DNA from: Marinobacterium jannaschii DSM 6295
GTDB lineage: Bacteria; Pseudomonadota; Gammaproteobacteria; Pseudomonadales; Balneatricaceae
DNA length: 64,000 nt
Reading direction: 5' to 3'
Assembly: GCF_000620085.1 (NCBI RefSeq)
Contig: NZ_KK211066.1
Span: 196,318 to 260,317, forward strand
In this document: piece after piece, positions 16,701 to 25,366 of the stretch
Numbering within the stretch: position 1 is the first letter of the stretch
Layout of the letters: each line of letters opens with the position of its first letter
Notes under the pieces: model-generated
Told to the model about the DNA's origin: nothing
The model's input: the letters and a program-made list of their open reading frames with translations, nothing else
The model's database searches: none
Translations under genes and position numbers: made by a program

Positions 16701-18617
16701 GGCCAGGCCGTTCCAGATTGCACCGAAGGCATCCTGGAAGACATCGCGCACCTCTTCCAGTTCGACCGTTTCGGCATTCTGGTAGATCAGGGTAAAGTCG
16801 TGCATCCAGATGGAACGACCGTCCGCACGACGGACTTCGTATGGGTGTTCACCCACCACACGCATACCGAGGTTTTCCAGCACCGGAATCACATCGGACA
16901 GCACCAGTGTGGTGTCGGCATGGAACAGCTTAAAGCGCAGCAGATCGCGGCTCTGTTCCAGCACGCGGTAGAAGCTCATGGTCAGCGGCTGTTCGTCTGA
17001 CAGGTCTTCAATGCGCTGTACATCATAAACGGCATTACCGGCAGAGAAGTGCTCACGGTAAGCCGCCGGGAAAGCGTTACGGTAGCTGTTTGCCAGCTGA
17101 TTGCCCTGCTCTTCGCCACAGGTTTCAACCAGCGCGCCGTGCAGATCATCATCCCAGGAACGTGCCGCATGAACCACATCCGCTTCAATCACGGCCGGGT
17201 CGATCGCACGGGTCTCTTCCGGGTCGATGCGCATAACGTAGTGCACACGGGCCAGGATCGACTCGCTGAAATAGGTCGTAAATTCGGAATCTTTAGCTTT
17301 AATCTCGTTACCGATAATGCCCTGTACCTGCACACGCAGTGCGGTACTGAAAACATCACGCGGCACGAAGAACAGGCAGGAGTAGAACTTGCCGCAACGA
17401 TCACGACGCATCAGCAGACGCGCTTTACGACGCTCCTGCAGGTTGAAGATGCCCATTGCCGTTTCGAACAGTTCCTGATCACGGGAGAGGAACAGCTCAT
17501 CCCGTGGCAGGTCGGTCATCACCTGCAGCAAGGCTTTGCCACTGTGACCGAAGCGATCGAATCCGGAACGGTCCAGCGCACGTTCCAGCTTGATGCGGAT
17601 CATCGGGATATTCGTCGGGCGCTCACGGTATACCGGCGATGTGTAGAGACCGTAAAAGCGGGTCTCGCCAACAACATTGCCTTCCTTGTCGAAGCGCTTA
17701 ACCACTACCATATCCTGGTAGGCAGGACGGTGAACGCGGGAGCGATGGCTGTCTTTCGCCAACAGTACCGGCGCGCTGTCCTGCATAAAGGCCAGCTCTT
17801 CTTCGCGCAGGTTTGCATAGTCACGGCTGCGGCCGGAAGCGCCGCTCAGCTTCATGATGCCCTGTTCACTGCCTTCAACACGGGTCACCGTGAAAGATTC
17901 GCCTTCGCCGCTGAAGCTGAGTTCGTCACTCGCCAGCAGGGTAAAGCGGTCTTCCTGCAGCCACTCAAGGAAAGCGGCGCCTTCGTCAGCGTCTTCAGAC
18001 GGAACCGCTGAAGGGGCGTTACGCAGCTCTTCAACCAGATCCTGCAGGCGCTGCTTCATTGGCTCGTAATCGTTCACCGCTTCGGCAACGATGCAGTGCA
18101 CTTCTGTCAGGCCCTGACGGATCGTTTTCAGCCAGTCGACATCGCTGTGACGATCAACTTCCAGATAGATAAATGATTCGCGACCGCCGTCGGCATCGAA
18201 GCCATCAAAGAGCGAACCATCGCGGCGCGTGCTCAGGACCGTATTGTGGATCGCGTGAATAGCGATCTCATGGCGGTTAAGCTCCATACGAACGGAGTCC
18301 ACCAGAAACGGCATATCGGTAAAGAGGATCTGGATAACGGTGTGGTTACAGTGCCAGCCGTGCTGCTCGAAGTCCGGGTTAAAGACCCGCACCTTAGGCT
18401 CTTTAGGATCGAACTCCTGAATAAACTCCCAGCAGGACAGCGTCGCGCCGTAGAGATTGTCCAGGCGGCGTTCGGAAAGTTCCTCACCCGGTGATACCTG
18501 GTAATACTGTGCAGCAAACTCTTTCACTTTGGTGGCGACAGAGTCCGATAGATTGGACTCGAACTGCTCGGCTAACTGAGACAGCAGTTTATTCTTGTGG
18601 CTGCGATGTTCAGACAT
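13800..18617 (-). CDS. gdhB: NAD-specific glutamate dehydrogenase, large (about 180 kDa) type
   Basis: At 1605 residues this has the length of the bacterial large NAD-GDH family (PF05088; PA3068 GdhB in Pseudomonas aeruginosa). These enzymes deaminate glutamate to 2-oxoglutarate and ammonia, mainly during amino-acid catabolism. The N-terminal roughly 700 residues are the ACT-rich regulatory region. The catalytic core holds [20 protein letters not shown], then [15 protein letters not shown] at about 830 with the substrate lysine region. [15 protein letters not shown] near 985 belongs to the dinucleotide-binding part. The remaining helical C-terminus runs to residue 1605. It is monocistronic by position, with an unusual palindrome-rich leader upstream. 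The symbol follows Pseudomonas usage. Confidence 0.95.
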   Translation of the reverse strand: [1605 protein letters not shown]

Positions 18618-18641
18618 TCTCTTTGGCTTCCCCGGCCCATT

Positions 18642-18679
18642 TCAGCACAGATCAGATGATCTAAATAACACTGTGCTGA
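18642..18679. promoter_or_regulatory. Nested inverted repeat in the gdhB leader
   Basis: Outer arms TCAGCACAG / CTGTGCTGA (9 bp, perfect) enclose 20 bases. Within them, overlapping the left arm by two bases, is a second palindrome, AGATCA-GA-TGATCT (18649-18662). The element lies 25-62 bp upstream of the gdhB ATG. It could be a leader RNA hairpin or an operator. It is not followed by a T-run on either strand, so it does not look like a terminator. Confidence 0.4.
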
Positions 18680-18808
18680 TAGCTGATAGTTGCTCTGTTT
18701 TTTTTCAGTTTCAGGCGTATCAATTTCACACTGATTTAATACGCCGTCACTCTAGGTGATTCAGTTTAAAAAATATTGCAGAAAACTACGCTGAATTTGC
18801 ACTATTCT

Positions 18809-18829
18809 ATGATCAGATTAACTGATCAT
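18809..18829. promoter_or_regulatory. Palindrome between uspA and gdhB
   Basis: Arms ATGATCAG / CTGATCAT (8 bp, perfect) surround a 5-bp AT-rich spacer, 18 bp beyond the uspA stop. There is no T-tract after it in either direction, so a binding site is more likely than a terminator. It shares the GATCAG core with the palindrome in the gdhB leader. Confidence 0.35.
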
Positions 18830-18846
18830 CTCTGATAAATTTTTCT

Positions 18847-19275
18847 TTACCTCAGTACCAGCACTGAACATTTCGCCCGATCAACCACCCGGGCAGAGGT
18901 CGAACCCATCAAAAATTCGTCGATCTTGCTATGGTGATGGGCAGACATAATGACCAGATCGATACCCGCCTTACTGATCCGGTTAAGAATACTCTGCGCC
19001 GGATGACCTTCGTATACTTTCAACACCAGCGGCACCCCGGCCGGCACACGCTGCGCGGCAAACTCTTTCAGTTTCTGCGCCATATCCTGCACCGCCGCCT
19101 TACGGTCGGACTCACCGAAGTAGGAAGCCACCAGCGTCGAACTGTAGCCGGGCATTACGCTCATCAGGTGCAGTTCTGCGCCACTTTGCTGAACCTCTCG
19201 CAGCGCCAGCTCCATAGAGCGGGATGCAAATTCAGGCTCTTCCAGATCGATTGGTACCAGTACTTTCTTAAACAT
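18847..19275 (-). CDS. Universal stress protein, UspA family
   Basis: This 142-residue single Usp domain starts FKKVLVPIDLEEPEFASRSM. It has the ATP-binding-like C-terminal motif region (VIMSAHHHSKIDEFLMGSTS, then ARVVDRAKCSVLVLR), close to the G-2x-G-9x-G(S/T) pattern. Such proteins are small cytosolic stress factors. It is transcribed alone from the 376-bp gap 19276-19651. That gap otherwise holds only AT-rich sequence and the TRAP terminator. Its specific trigger cannot be inferred. Confidence 0.93.
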   Translation of the reverse strand: MFKKVLVPIDLEEPEFASRSMELALREVQQSGAELHLMSVMPGYSSTLVASYFGESDRKAAVQDMAQKLKEFAAQRVPAGVPLVLKVYEGHPAQSILNRISKAGIDLVIMSAHHHSKIDEFLMGSTSARVVDRAKCSVLVLR

Positions 19276-19614
19276 CGTTATCCCCTGCTATCATTTCCGA
19301 CAGGCGGCGATGACAGATTCCAGCTGTCGATGCCTCTGTCCGATACCGGCGGACGAACGCTGAAATGTTACCGCGTTCGCCCTCTATTAAAACCGTTGTA
19401 TTTCCGTTTAAGCGTCTAAAAGTTTAAATTTCACTTACCCGTCAGCGACCGAATATGTCGTATCGACTGATAAGCCTGCAAAATAAAATTCATCAGACAC
19501 CCGCTGAAAAGAATTATTTATCCCCACACGGCCGTTATTGCTTTTACATCTGATAGACAAAGCAAATAGTCCGATAAGGTTTTCTGATCAGTTTTGTACT
19601 ATCTGCCTTACCGC

Positions 19615-19648
19615 TTAAAAAAGGGGAGGCATATATGCCTCCCCTTTT
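19615..19648 (-). terminator. Rho-independent terminator of the TRAP operon
   Basis: The near-perfect palindrome AAGGGGAGGCATA / TATGCCTCCCCTT is flanked by A-runs and T-runs. On the minus strand the hairpin is followed by TTTTTT. It lies 3 bp beyond the TRAP permease stop codon. Confidence 0.9.
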
Positions 19649-19651
19649 CAC

Positions 19652-22270
19652 TTATACAGTTTTCAGCTTCATCTCCGGGGCGTTATCCCGGCGTCGGCGC
19701 TGCAGCAGCATCAACGCGAGCATGACCAGAAATGCCGGGATATAGAACCACTCCTTGGCGGGCTGGGACTGGGGCACTTCGACGCTCTCAATCACCTGAT
19801 CGAATGCAAAGCCAGCACTCTCCGCCGGACTGCCAAACTCAACCATATCCACCACTGTGCGGCCATCCAGTTCGGCCAGCATCAGGCCGGTCTTCGCCAG
19901 ACGATCGGCACCGGTCTCACCTTGAGCCATCGGCAACAGCGCCAGGAAGGAGCGTGGATTGCCCACTTCATCCTCACCATTGATCCAGAAACGCATCTCG
20001 GTGCCTGCTGCGATTTCATCGGCACGCTGTTCCAACTGGGCCGGATTGATCTGACTGTAAGGCGCAGCCACCTGGTCCATCCAGAAACCCGGACGGAACA
20101 GGGTAAACGCCACCAGCAACATCAGTACGCTCTCATACCAGCGGTTGCGGGTGACGAAGAAGCCCTGGGTCGCTGCCGTAAAGACCAGCATCGCCAGTGT
20201 GGCAATGATAAACACTGCGATCCCCTGTCCCCAGCTGACGTCGATCAGCAACAAGTCGGTATTGAAGATAAACAGGAACGGCAGTGCAGCGGTACGCATG
20301 CTGTACGCAAATGCCTGGAATCCGGTGCGGATCGGATCGCCCCCGGACACCGCGGCGGCAGCAAAAGATGCCAGGCCAACCGGCGGCGTTACATCCGCCA
20401 TAATGCCGAAATAGAAGACAAACAGATGCACCGCAATCAGCGGCACGATCAGCCCGGCTTCCTGGCCCAGCGAGATCACTACGGGTGCCAGTAGTGATGA
20501 AACCACAATATAGTTAGCCGTGGTGGGCAGCCCCATTCCCAGAATCAGGCTGAGTACGGCCGTCAGCGCCAGCATCAGCAGCAGGTTTCCACCGGAAAGC
20601 AGCTCCACCAGATCGGCCAGCACCGAGCCCACACCGGTCTGGGACACAGCGCCGACAATAATGCCCGCCGTCGCGGTGGCAATACCGATACCGATCATAT
20701 TGCGGGCACCGGCGATCATACCGTCGACCAGTTCAGATACGCCTTTACCGGCCTGGGCTTTAACATCGGCCTGCTTGCGGAACCAGGCGATCAGCGGACG
20801 CTGGGTCAGCAGGATAATAATCATCAGTACCGTCGCCCAGAAGGCCGACAGACCCGGAGACAGGCGCTCTACCATCAGACACCAGACCAGCACCACCACC
20901 GGCAGCAGATAGTGCAGGCCAGCTTTTACGGTCGGTGCCACTTCCGGCAGCTCAACCATCGCCGAGTTCGGATCGTCCAGTTCCAGATCAGGCACCGATG
21001 CGGCAATCCGCGCCAGCCAGAAATAGGCCGCCGCCAGCATCAGGGCGATCACCGCACTGGCCCAGGCGCCGAATACCGGCTTGATCCAGCTAATCGCAAA
21101 ATAGATCGCGAAGGAGACCAGCGCCGTCGCGATAAAGCCAAACAGGACACCCATGATGCGACGCAGAAACGGCTTCGGCTCGCTGCGACGAGGCAACCCC
21201 TGCATATCCAGTTTCAGCGCTTCGAGGTGAACAATATAAACCAGCGCGATATAGGAGATCACCGCAGGCAGGAAGGCGTGAGTAATCACCTCGAAATAGG
21301 ACAGGCCGACATATTCCACCATCAGGAAGGCTGCAGCCCCCATCACCGGCGGCATAATCTGGCCGTTAACGGATGAGGCCACTTCAACGGCACCGGCTTT
21401 TTCAGCACTGAAGCCGACACGCTTCATCATCGGAATGGTAAAAGTACCGGTTGTCACCACATTGGCGATGGAGGAGCCGGAGATCAGACCGGTCAGGCCT
21501 GAAGAGACTACAGCGGCCTTGGCCGGACCACCACGCAGGTGCCCGAGCAGGGAGAAGGCCACTTTAATGAAATAGTTACCAGCACCCGCTTTATCCAGCA
21601 GGGCACCAAAAAGTACGAACAGGAATACGAAACCGGAGGAAACCCCCAGTGCGATACCAAAGACACCTTCGGTCGTGATCCACTGGTGATTGATCACATC
21701 TTCCAGATCAGCACCCTTGTGGGCGATCACTTCCGGCATATAGGGACCGGCAAAAGTGTAAGTCAGGAACACCATCGCCACCACCATCAGCGGCGGCCCA
21801 AGGGTACGACGGGTGGCTTCCAGCAGCGTCAGGATACCGGCGATCGCCACCACCACATCCAGGGTGTTCGGCAGGCCGGGACGCTGGGCCAGCGCTTCGT
21901 AAAACAGGAATATATAGCCCGCACTGAAAGCCGCCACCAGTGACAGCGCCATATCGACCAGCGGGATACAGTGTCGCGGAGAACGTGAAAAAGCAGGGTA
22001 AGCGGTAAACGCCAGGAAAACGGCAAACGCCAGATGGATGGAACGCGCTTCGGTATCATTAAAGATGCCGAAACTGCCGATCAGTGGCCAGTCATAAAAT
22101 GGCAGCGGGGATGCAATCCATAGCTGAAACAGGGACCAGGCGAATGCTGTTGCCAGCAAAAACTTTCCCTGAACTCCTTCCGGGATACGGGCACCCGTAT
22201 CCGCCGCAGCAACCATATCCTGCAGTTCCTGCTCATCAAGCGTTGTCTGATCGTGTTTTATTGTCGTCAT
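19652..22270 (-). CDS. TRAP transporter fused permease (DctQ-DctM type) with C-terminal DUF3394
   Basis: The protein from the ATG at 22270 has 872 residues and is a fused small-plus-large TRAP permease, as found with TAXI receptors. DctM-type signatures include SSGLTGLISGSSIANVVTTG and GMGLPTTANYIVVSSLLAPV. The C-terminal part after about residue 690 is a DUF3394-like extension with a PDZ-like stretch (VVDMVEFGSPAESAGFAFDQ) and a last membrane helix. It imports an organic solute using a sodium or proton gradient. A longer frame begins at 22333, but its first 21 residues look non-coding. The receptor gene lies upstream on the same strand across about 130 bp. Confidence 0.93.
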   Translation of the reverse strand: MTTIKHDQTTLDEQELQDMVAAADTGARIPEGVQGKFLLATAFAWSLFQLWIASPLPFYDWPLIGSFGIFNDTEARSIHLAFAVFLAFTAYPAFSRSPRHCIPLVDMALSLVAAFSAGYIFLFYEALAQRPGLPNTLDVVVAIAGILTLLEATRRTLGPPLMVVAMVFLTYTFAGPYMPEVIAHKGADLEDVINHQWITTEGVFGIALGVSSGFVFLFVLFGALLDKAGAGNYFIKVAFSLLGHLRGGPAKAAVVSSGLTGLISGSSIANVVTTGTFTIPMMKRVGFSAEKAGAVEVASSVNGQIMPPVMGAAAFLMVEYVGLSYFEVITHAFLPAVISYIALVYIVHLEALKLDMQGLPRRSEPKPFLRRIMGVLFGFIATALVSFAIYFAISWIKPVFGAWASAVIALMLAAAYFWLARIAASVPDLELDDPNSAMVELPEVAPTVKAGLHYLLPVVVLVWCLMVERLSPGLSAFWATVLMIIILLTQRPLIAWFRKQADVKAQAGKGVSELVDGMIAGARNMIGIGIATATAGIIVGAVSQTGVGSVLADLVELLSGGNLLLMLALTAVLSLILGMGLPTTANYIVVSSLLAPVVISLGQEAGLIVPLIAVHLFVFYFGIMADVTPPVGLASFAAAAVSGGDPIRTGFQAFAYSMRTAALPFLFIFNTDLLLIDVSWGQGIAVFIIATLAMLVFTAATQGFFVTRNRWYESVLMLLVAFTLFRPGFWMDQVAAPYSQINPAQLEQRADEIAAGTEMRFWINGEDEVGNPRSFLALLPMAQGETGADRLAKTGLMLAELDGRTVVDMVEFGSPAESAGFAFDQVIESVEVPQSQPAKEWFYIPAFLVMLALMLLQRRRRDNAPEMKLKTV

Positions 22271-22399
22271 AACCGCTATCGCTCTCACGTTCTTCGGACA
22301 GGTGACAAATCCGTCACCCCGGGGGTAACGCAAAGAGGAGGGTCAGGCCATCTGCAAACTGCAGTACCTGCCCTCCTCCGGCGTCTACCGGGTCAGGAA

Positions 22400-23389
22400 T
22401 TACATCCAGCCACGTTCTTTGTAGTAGCGAACGGCGCCGTCATGCAGTGGCGCGGACAGGCCATCATTGATCATTTTCTTAGGATCAAGGTTTGCGAAGG
22501 CCGGGTGCAGACGCTTGAAGCGATCGAAGTTATCGAATACCGCTTTAACGACGTGATAAACCGTATCGGCGTCGACATCAGCAGAGGTCACCATTGTCGC
22601 AGCGTTACCGAAGGTAGTTACATCGGCGTCCGAACCACGGTACATGCCACCCGGGATAGTCGCGGTGGAGTAGTAATCGTTATCGGCGATCAGCTTATCG
22701 ATCGCAGCACCGGTTACCGGAATCACTTTGGAGTCACAAGAGGTAGTGGCTTCCTTGATAGAGCCGCTTGGGTGACCAACCATAAACAGCATGGCGTCAA
22801 TCTTGTTGTCACACAGTGCCTGAGCCTGCTCTGCTGTTTTCAGCTCGGCCGCCAGCTTGAAGCTGTCTTTGGTCCAGCCCTTCTCGGCCATGATTACTTC
22901 CATGGTGCCGCGGGTACCGGAACCCGGGTTTACCAGGTTAACGCGCTTGCCTTCCAGATCATCGAAAGTCTCGATACCGGAATCAGCACGGGCGACAACC
23001 GTAAACGGCTCGTTGTGTACGGCAAACAGTGCACGGATATTCTCAAAAGGCCCCTGATCGATGAAAGACTGGTGCTTGGTACCTTTCTGCGCGTGGAACT
23101 GCCAGTCGGACTGAGCCATGCCCATATCCTGCTTGCCTTCACGGATCGCGTTGATGTTGACCACAGAACCACCGGTAGATGGCGCAGTACACTTGATGTT
23201 GTGGTCTTTAGCACCGCGGTTTACCAGACGACAGATGGACTGGCCAACCACGTAGTAGACGCCGGTCTGACCGCCGGTACCGATAGTGACATAAGTGGGT
23301 GCAGCCTGGGCCGCAACGGAACCCATGGTTGCAGCCAGACCTACAGTGGCGGTCGCTACAGCAGTCGCAATCTTTTTCTTCAGAGACAT
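22400..23389 (-). CDS. TRAP transporter solute receptor, TAXI family
   Basis: The 329-residue periplasmic protein has a signal peptide (KKIATAVATATVGLAATMGS, cleavage near AQAA). TAXI-family features follow: YVTIGTGGQTGVYYVVGQSI and STGGSVVNINAIREGKQDMG. These receptors deliver substrates to fused TRAP permeases such as the one directly downstream. TAXI substrates are poorly known, with glutamate and other carboxylates among those reported. The upstream 387-bp gap to the divergent sensor kinase (23390-23776) should carry the promoter. I see no definite box there. Confidence 0.93.
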   Translation of the reverse strand: MSLKKKIATAVATATVGLAATMGSVAAQAAPTYVTIGTGGQTGVYYVVGQSICRLVNRGAKDHNIKCTAPSTGGSVVNINAIREGKQDMGMAQSDWQFHAQKGTKHQSFIDQGPFENIRALFAVHNEPFTVVARADSGIETFDDLEGKRVNLVNPGSGTRGTMEVIMAEKGWTKDSFKLAAELKTAEQAQALCDNKIDAMLFMVGHPSGSIKEATTSCDSKVIPVTGAAIDKLIADNDYYSTATIPGGMYRGSDADVTTFGNAATMVTSADVDADTVYHVVKAVFDNFDRFKRLHPAFANLDPKKMINDGLSAPLHDGAVRYYKERGWM

Positions 23390-23776
23390 AGTGATCCTTT
23401 GTTATTTTCGGGAGCGGGATTCGCGGAATCCTGATCAGCCAGAATTATTTCCAGCCACCAGCCTGTCGCGGTTTCCTTCAGGCCGGTTGGCGGAACTCTC
23501 ACAATGCTCAGGGGAGCCACTCAGCACACAATGACCAACGCGCCACTGATTAGTTATTTGAGCGCTCACCTAAGAGTGATATGAAGCATACTGAGCCACC
23601 TGAAAAACAAAGAACGCATTTCGCGCCAATAAAACCTCCTTCCGTGCCAAGCCAGCTAAAACCCCTTCTAAATCACCCGGTAAAACTAAAAAATCAGCAG
23701 ACTCCGTCAGCGATTAGAAGCACTCACCGTATTCGCGCTAATATAAGGCCCCAGCCCGGCCAGGAAGCAAAACCCG

Positions 23777-25357
23777 ATGCTGCAACGCCTGAAACTGTAC
23801 CGCCAACACCAGCCCCTCGGCTTCCGGCTGCTTGCCGCCATCCTGCTGTGCAGCTCCCTGATCACGCTGTTTGCCACCGGACTGCAGCTCTATCTCGACT
23901 ATCGCTACGAACGCTCGGCGATCGACGAACGCATCCTGCAGATAGAAACCACCACCCTGAACAGCCTCAGCACCAGCCTCTGGGCGATCAACCCGGAGCA
24001 GGTTCAGGTTCAGCTCAGCGGTATTAAACAGCTGCCGGATGTCGAACTGGTGCAACTGGATACCCCGCATGGCGAGCACTACCAGCTGGGCGTGACAGCG
24101 GATGACGGCAGCGCCCGGCTCGAACGCAGCTACCCGCTTAGCCACACCACCGAACAGGGACGCACCTATCCACTCGGCACCCTGCGACTGGTAATCACGC
24201 TGGAAGAGATTATTCACCGGCTTGAAGAGCGGGTGGCGCTGATCCTGACGACCCAGGGCATCAAGACCTTTCTGGTCTCGATCTTTATCCTCACCATTTT
24301 TAACCGGCTGGTTACTCAACACCTGAGCCGCATGGCCCAGTATGCTCGCCAGCTCACCCTGAACGATCTGCGCCAGACTCTGACCCTGAAGCGCAAGCGC
24401 CGCAGCACGCCGGACGAGCTGTCGGAAGTGGTGAATGCCTTTAATGAGATGCGCCAGTCACTGATTGACGATATTGCCAAACGGGAGGCGGCGGAGCAGG
24501 CGCTGGCCCGCCTCAACACCGAGCTGGAACAACGCGTCAGCGATCGCACCCGCGAGCTGGAGGCAGCCAACCAGGCCCTGCATAAAACCCTGGATGAACT
24601 CAAGGCGACCCAGGCCCAGCTGGTTGAATCAGAGAAGATGGCCGCCCTTGGCGGACTGGTCGCCGGCGTGGCACACGAGATCAGCACACCGATGGGCATA
24701 GGCTTTACCGCCGCCTCCTGGTTACGCGATCAGGCGATCGCCGGGAAAGCACAACTGACCGGCCAGGACAGCTCGCAGGCGCAGCAGGACTTCTATCACA
24801 CCGCCCTCGATAGCAGCGAACTGATCTGCCAGAACCTGGAGCGGGCCAGCCAGCTGATCAGTGCCTTTAAGCAGGTATCGGTAGACCAGTCCAGCGAGCA
24901 GCCCCGCTGCTTTGATGTCTGCGAATACCTGGCGGAAATCCTGGTCTCAATGCAGCCCCGGCTAAAACAAAGCAACCCGGAGATCAGTATCCGGTGTGAC
25001 CAGACGATTGAGCTGGAGAGCTACCCGGGTGCCTTCTACCAGATTATCAGCAACCTGCTGATCAACTCCCTGATCCATGGTTTCGACAACCAGCGAGGCG
25101 GTCATATCAACCTGGATGTGAGCACCGATGACAAGCAGCTGATACTGGATTACCGCGACAATGGACAAGGTATTCCCGCCGGCTGGGAGAAAAAGCTGTT
25201 TGAACCCTTTGTCACCAGCCGACGCCACCAGGGCTGCTCCGGCCTGGGGATGCATATCTGCTACAACCTCACCAGCCAGCTGCTGCACGGCGAGATAAGC
25301 TGCCTGCCGTCAGATCAGGGAGCCCATTTCAGGCTCAGGATTCCACTGCAGCCATAA
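23777..25357 (+). CDS. Membrane sensor histidine kinase (orphan)
   Basis: The 526-residue kinase has an N-terminal membrane helix (about 15-38), a periplasmic sensor region to about 155 and a second helix (about 158-178). A HAMP-like segment and a coiled coil (about 235-285) follow. The phosphorylation box is VAGVAHEISTPMG (His near 300). HATPase motifs are NLLINSLIHGF, YRDNGQGIPAG, LFEPFVTSRR and GLGMHICYNL. No cognate response-regulator gene is adjacent: the next gene is a LuxR regulator lacking a receiver domain, ending 9 bp away on the other strand. It is divergent from the TRAP receptor, so a role in sensing that solute is possible but unproven. Confidence 0.92.
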   Translation: MLQRLKLYRQHQPLGFRLLAAILLCSSLITLFATGLQLYLDYRYERSAIDERILQIETTTLNSLSTSLWAINPEQVQVQLSGIKQLPDVELVQLDTPHGEHYQLGVTADDGSARLERSYPLSHTTEQGRTYPLGTLRLVITLEEIIHRLEERVALILTTQGIKTFLVSIFILTIFNRLVTQHLSRMAQYARQLTLNDLRQTLTLKRKRRSTPDELSEVVNAFNEMRQSLIDDIAKREAAEQALARLNTELEQRVSDRTRELEAANQALHKTLDELKATQAQLVESEKMAALGGLVAGVAHEISTPMGIGFTAASWLRDQAIAGKAQLTGQDSSQAQQDFYHTALDSSELICQNLERASQLISAFKQVSVDQSSEQPRCFDVCEYLAEILVSMQPRLKQSNPEISIRCDQTIELESYPGAFYQIISNLLINSLIHGFDNQRGGHINLDVSTDDKQLILDYRDNGQGIPAGWEKKLFEPFVTSRRHQGCSGLGMHICYNLTSQLLHGEISCLPSDQGAHFRLRIPLQP

Positions 25358-25366
25358 ACCCTGAGG

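Noticed and set aside
15600-17000. Long open frame antisense to gdhB (466 codons)
   Set aside because: It lies wholly inside the well-supported glutamate dehydrogenase gene. Its translation is rich in Gln/His/Thr without motifs and mirrors the codon bias of the real gene.
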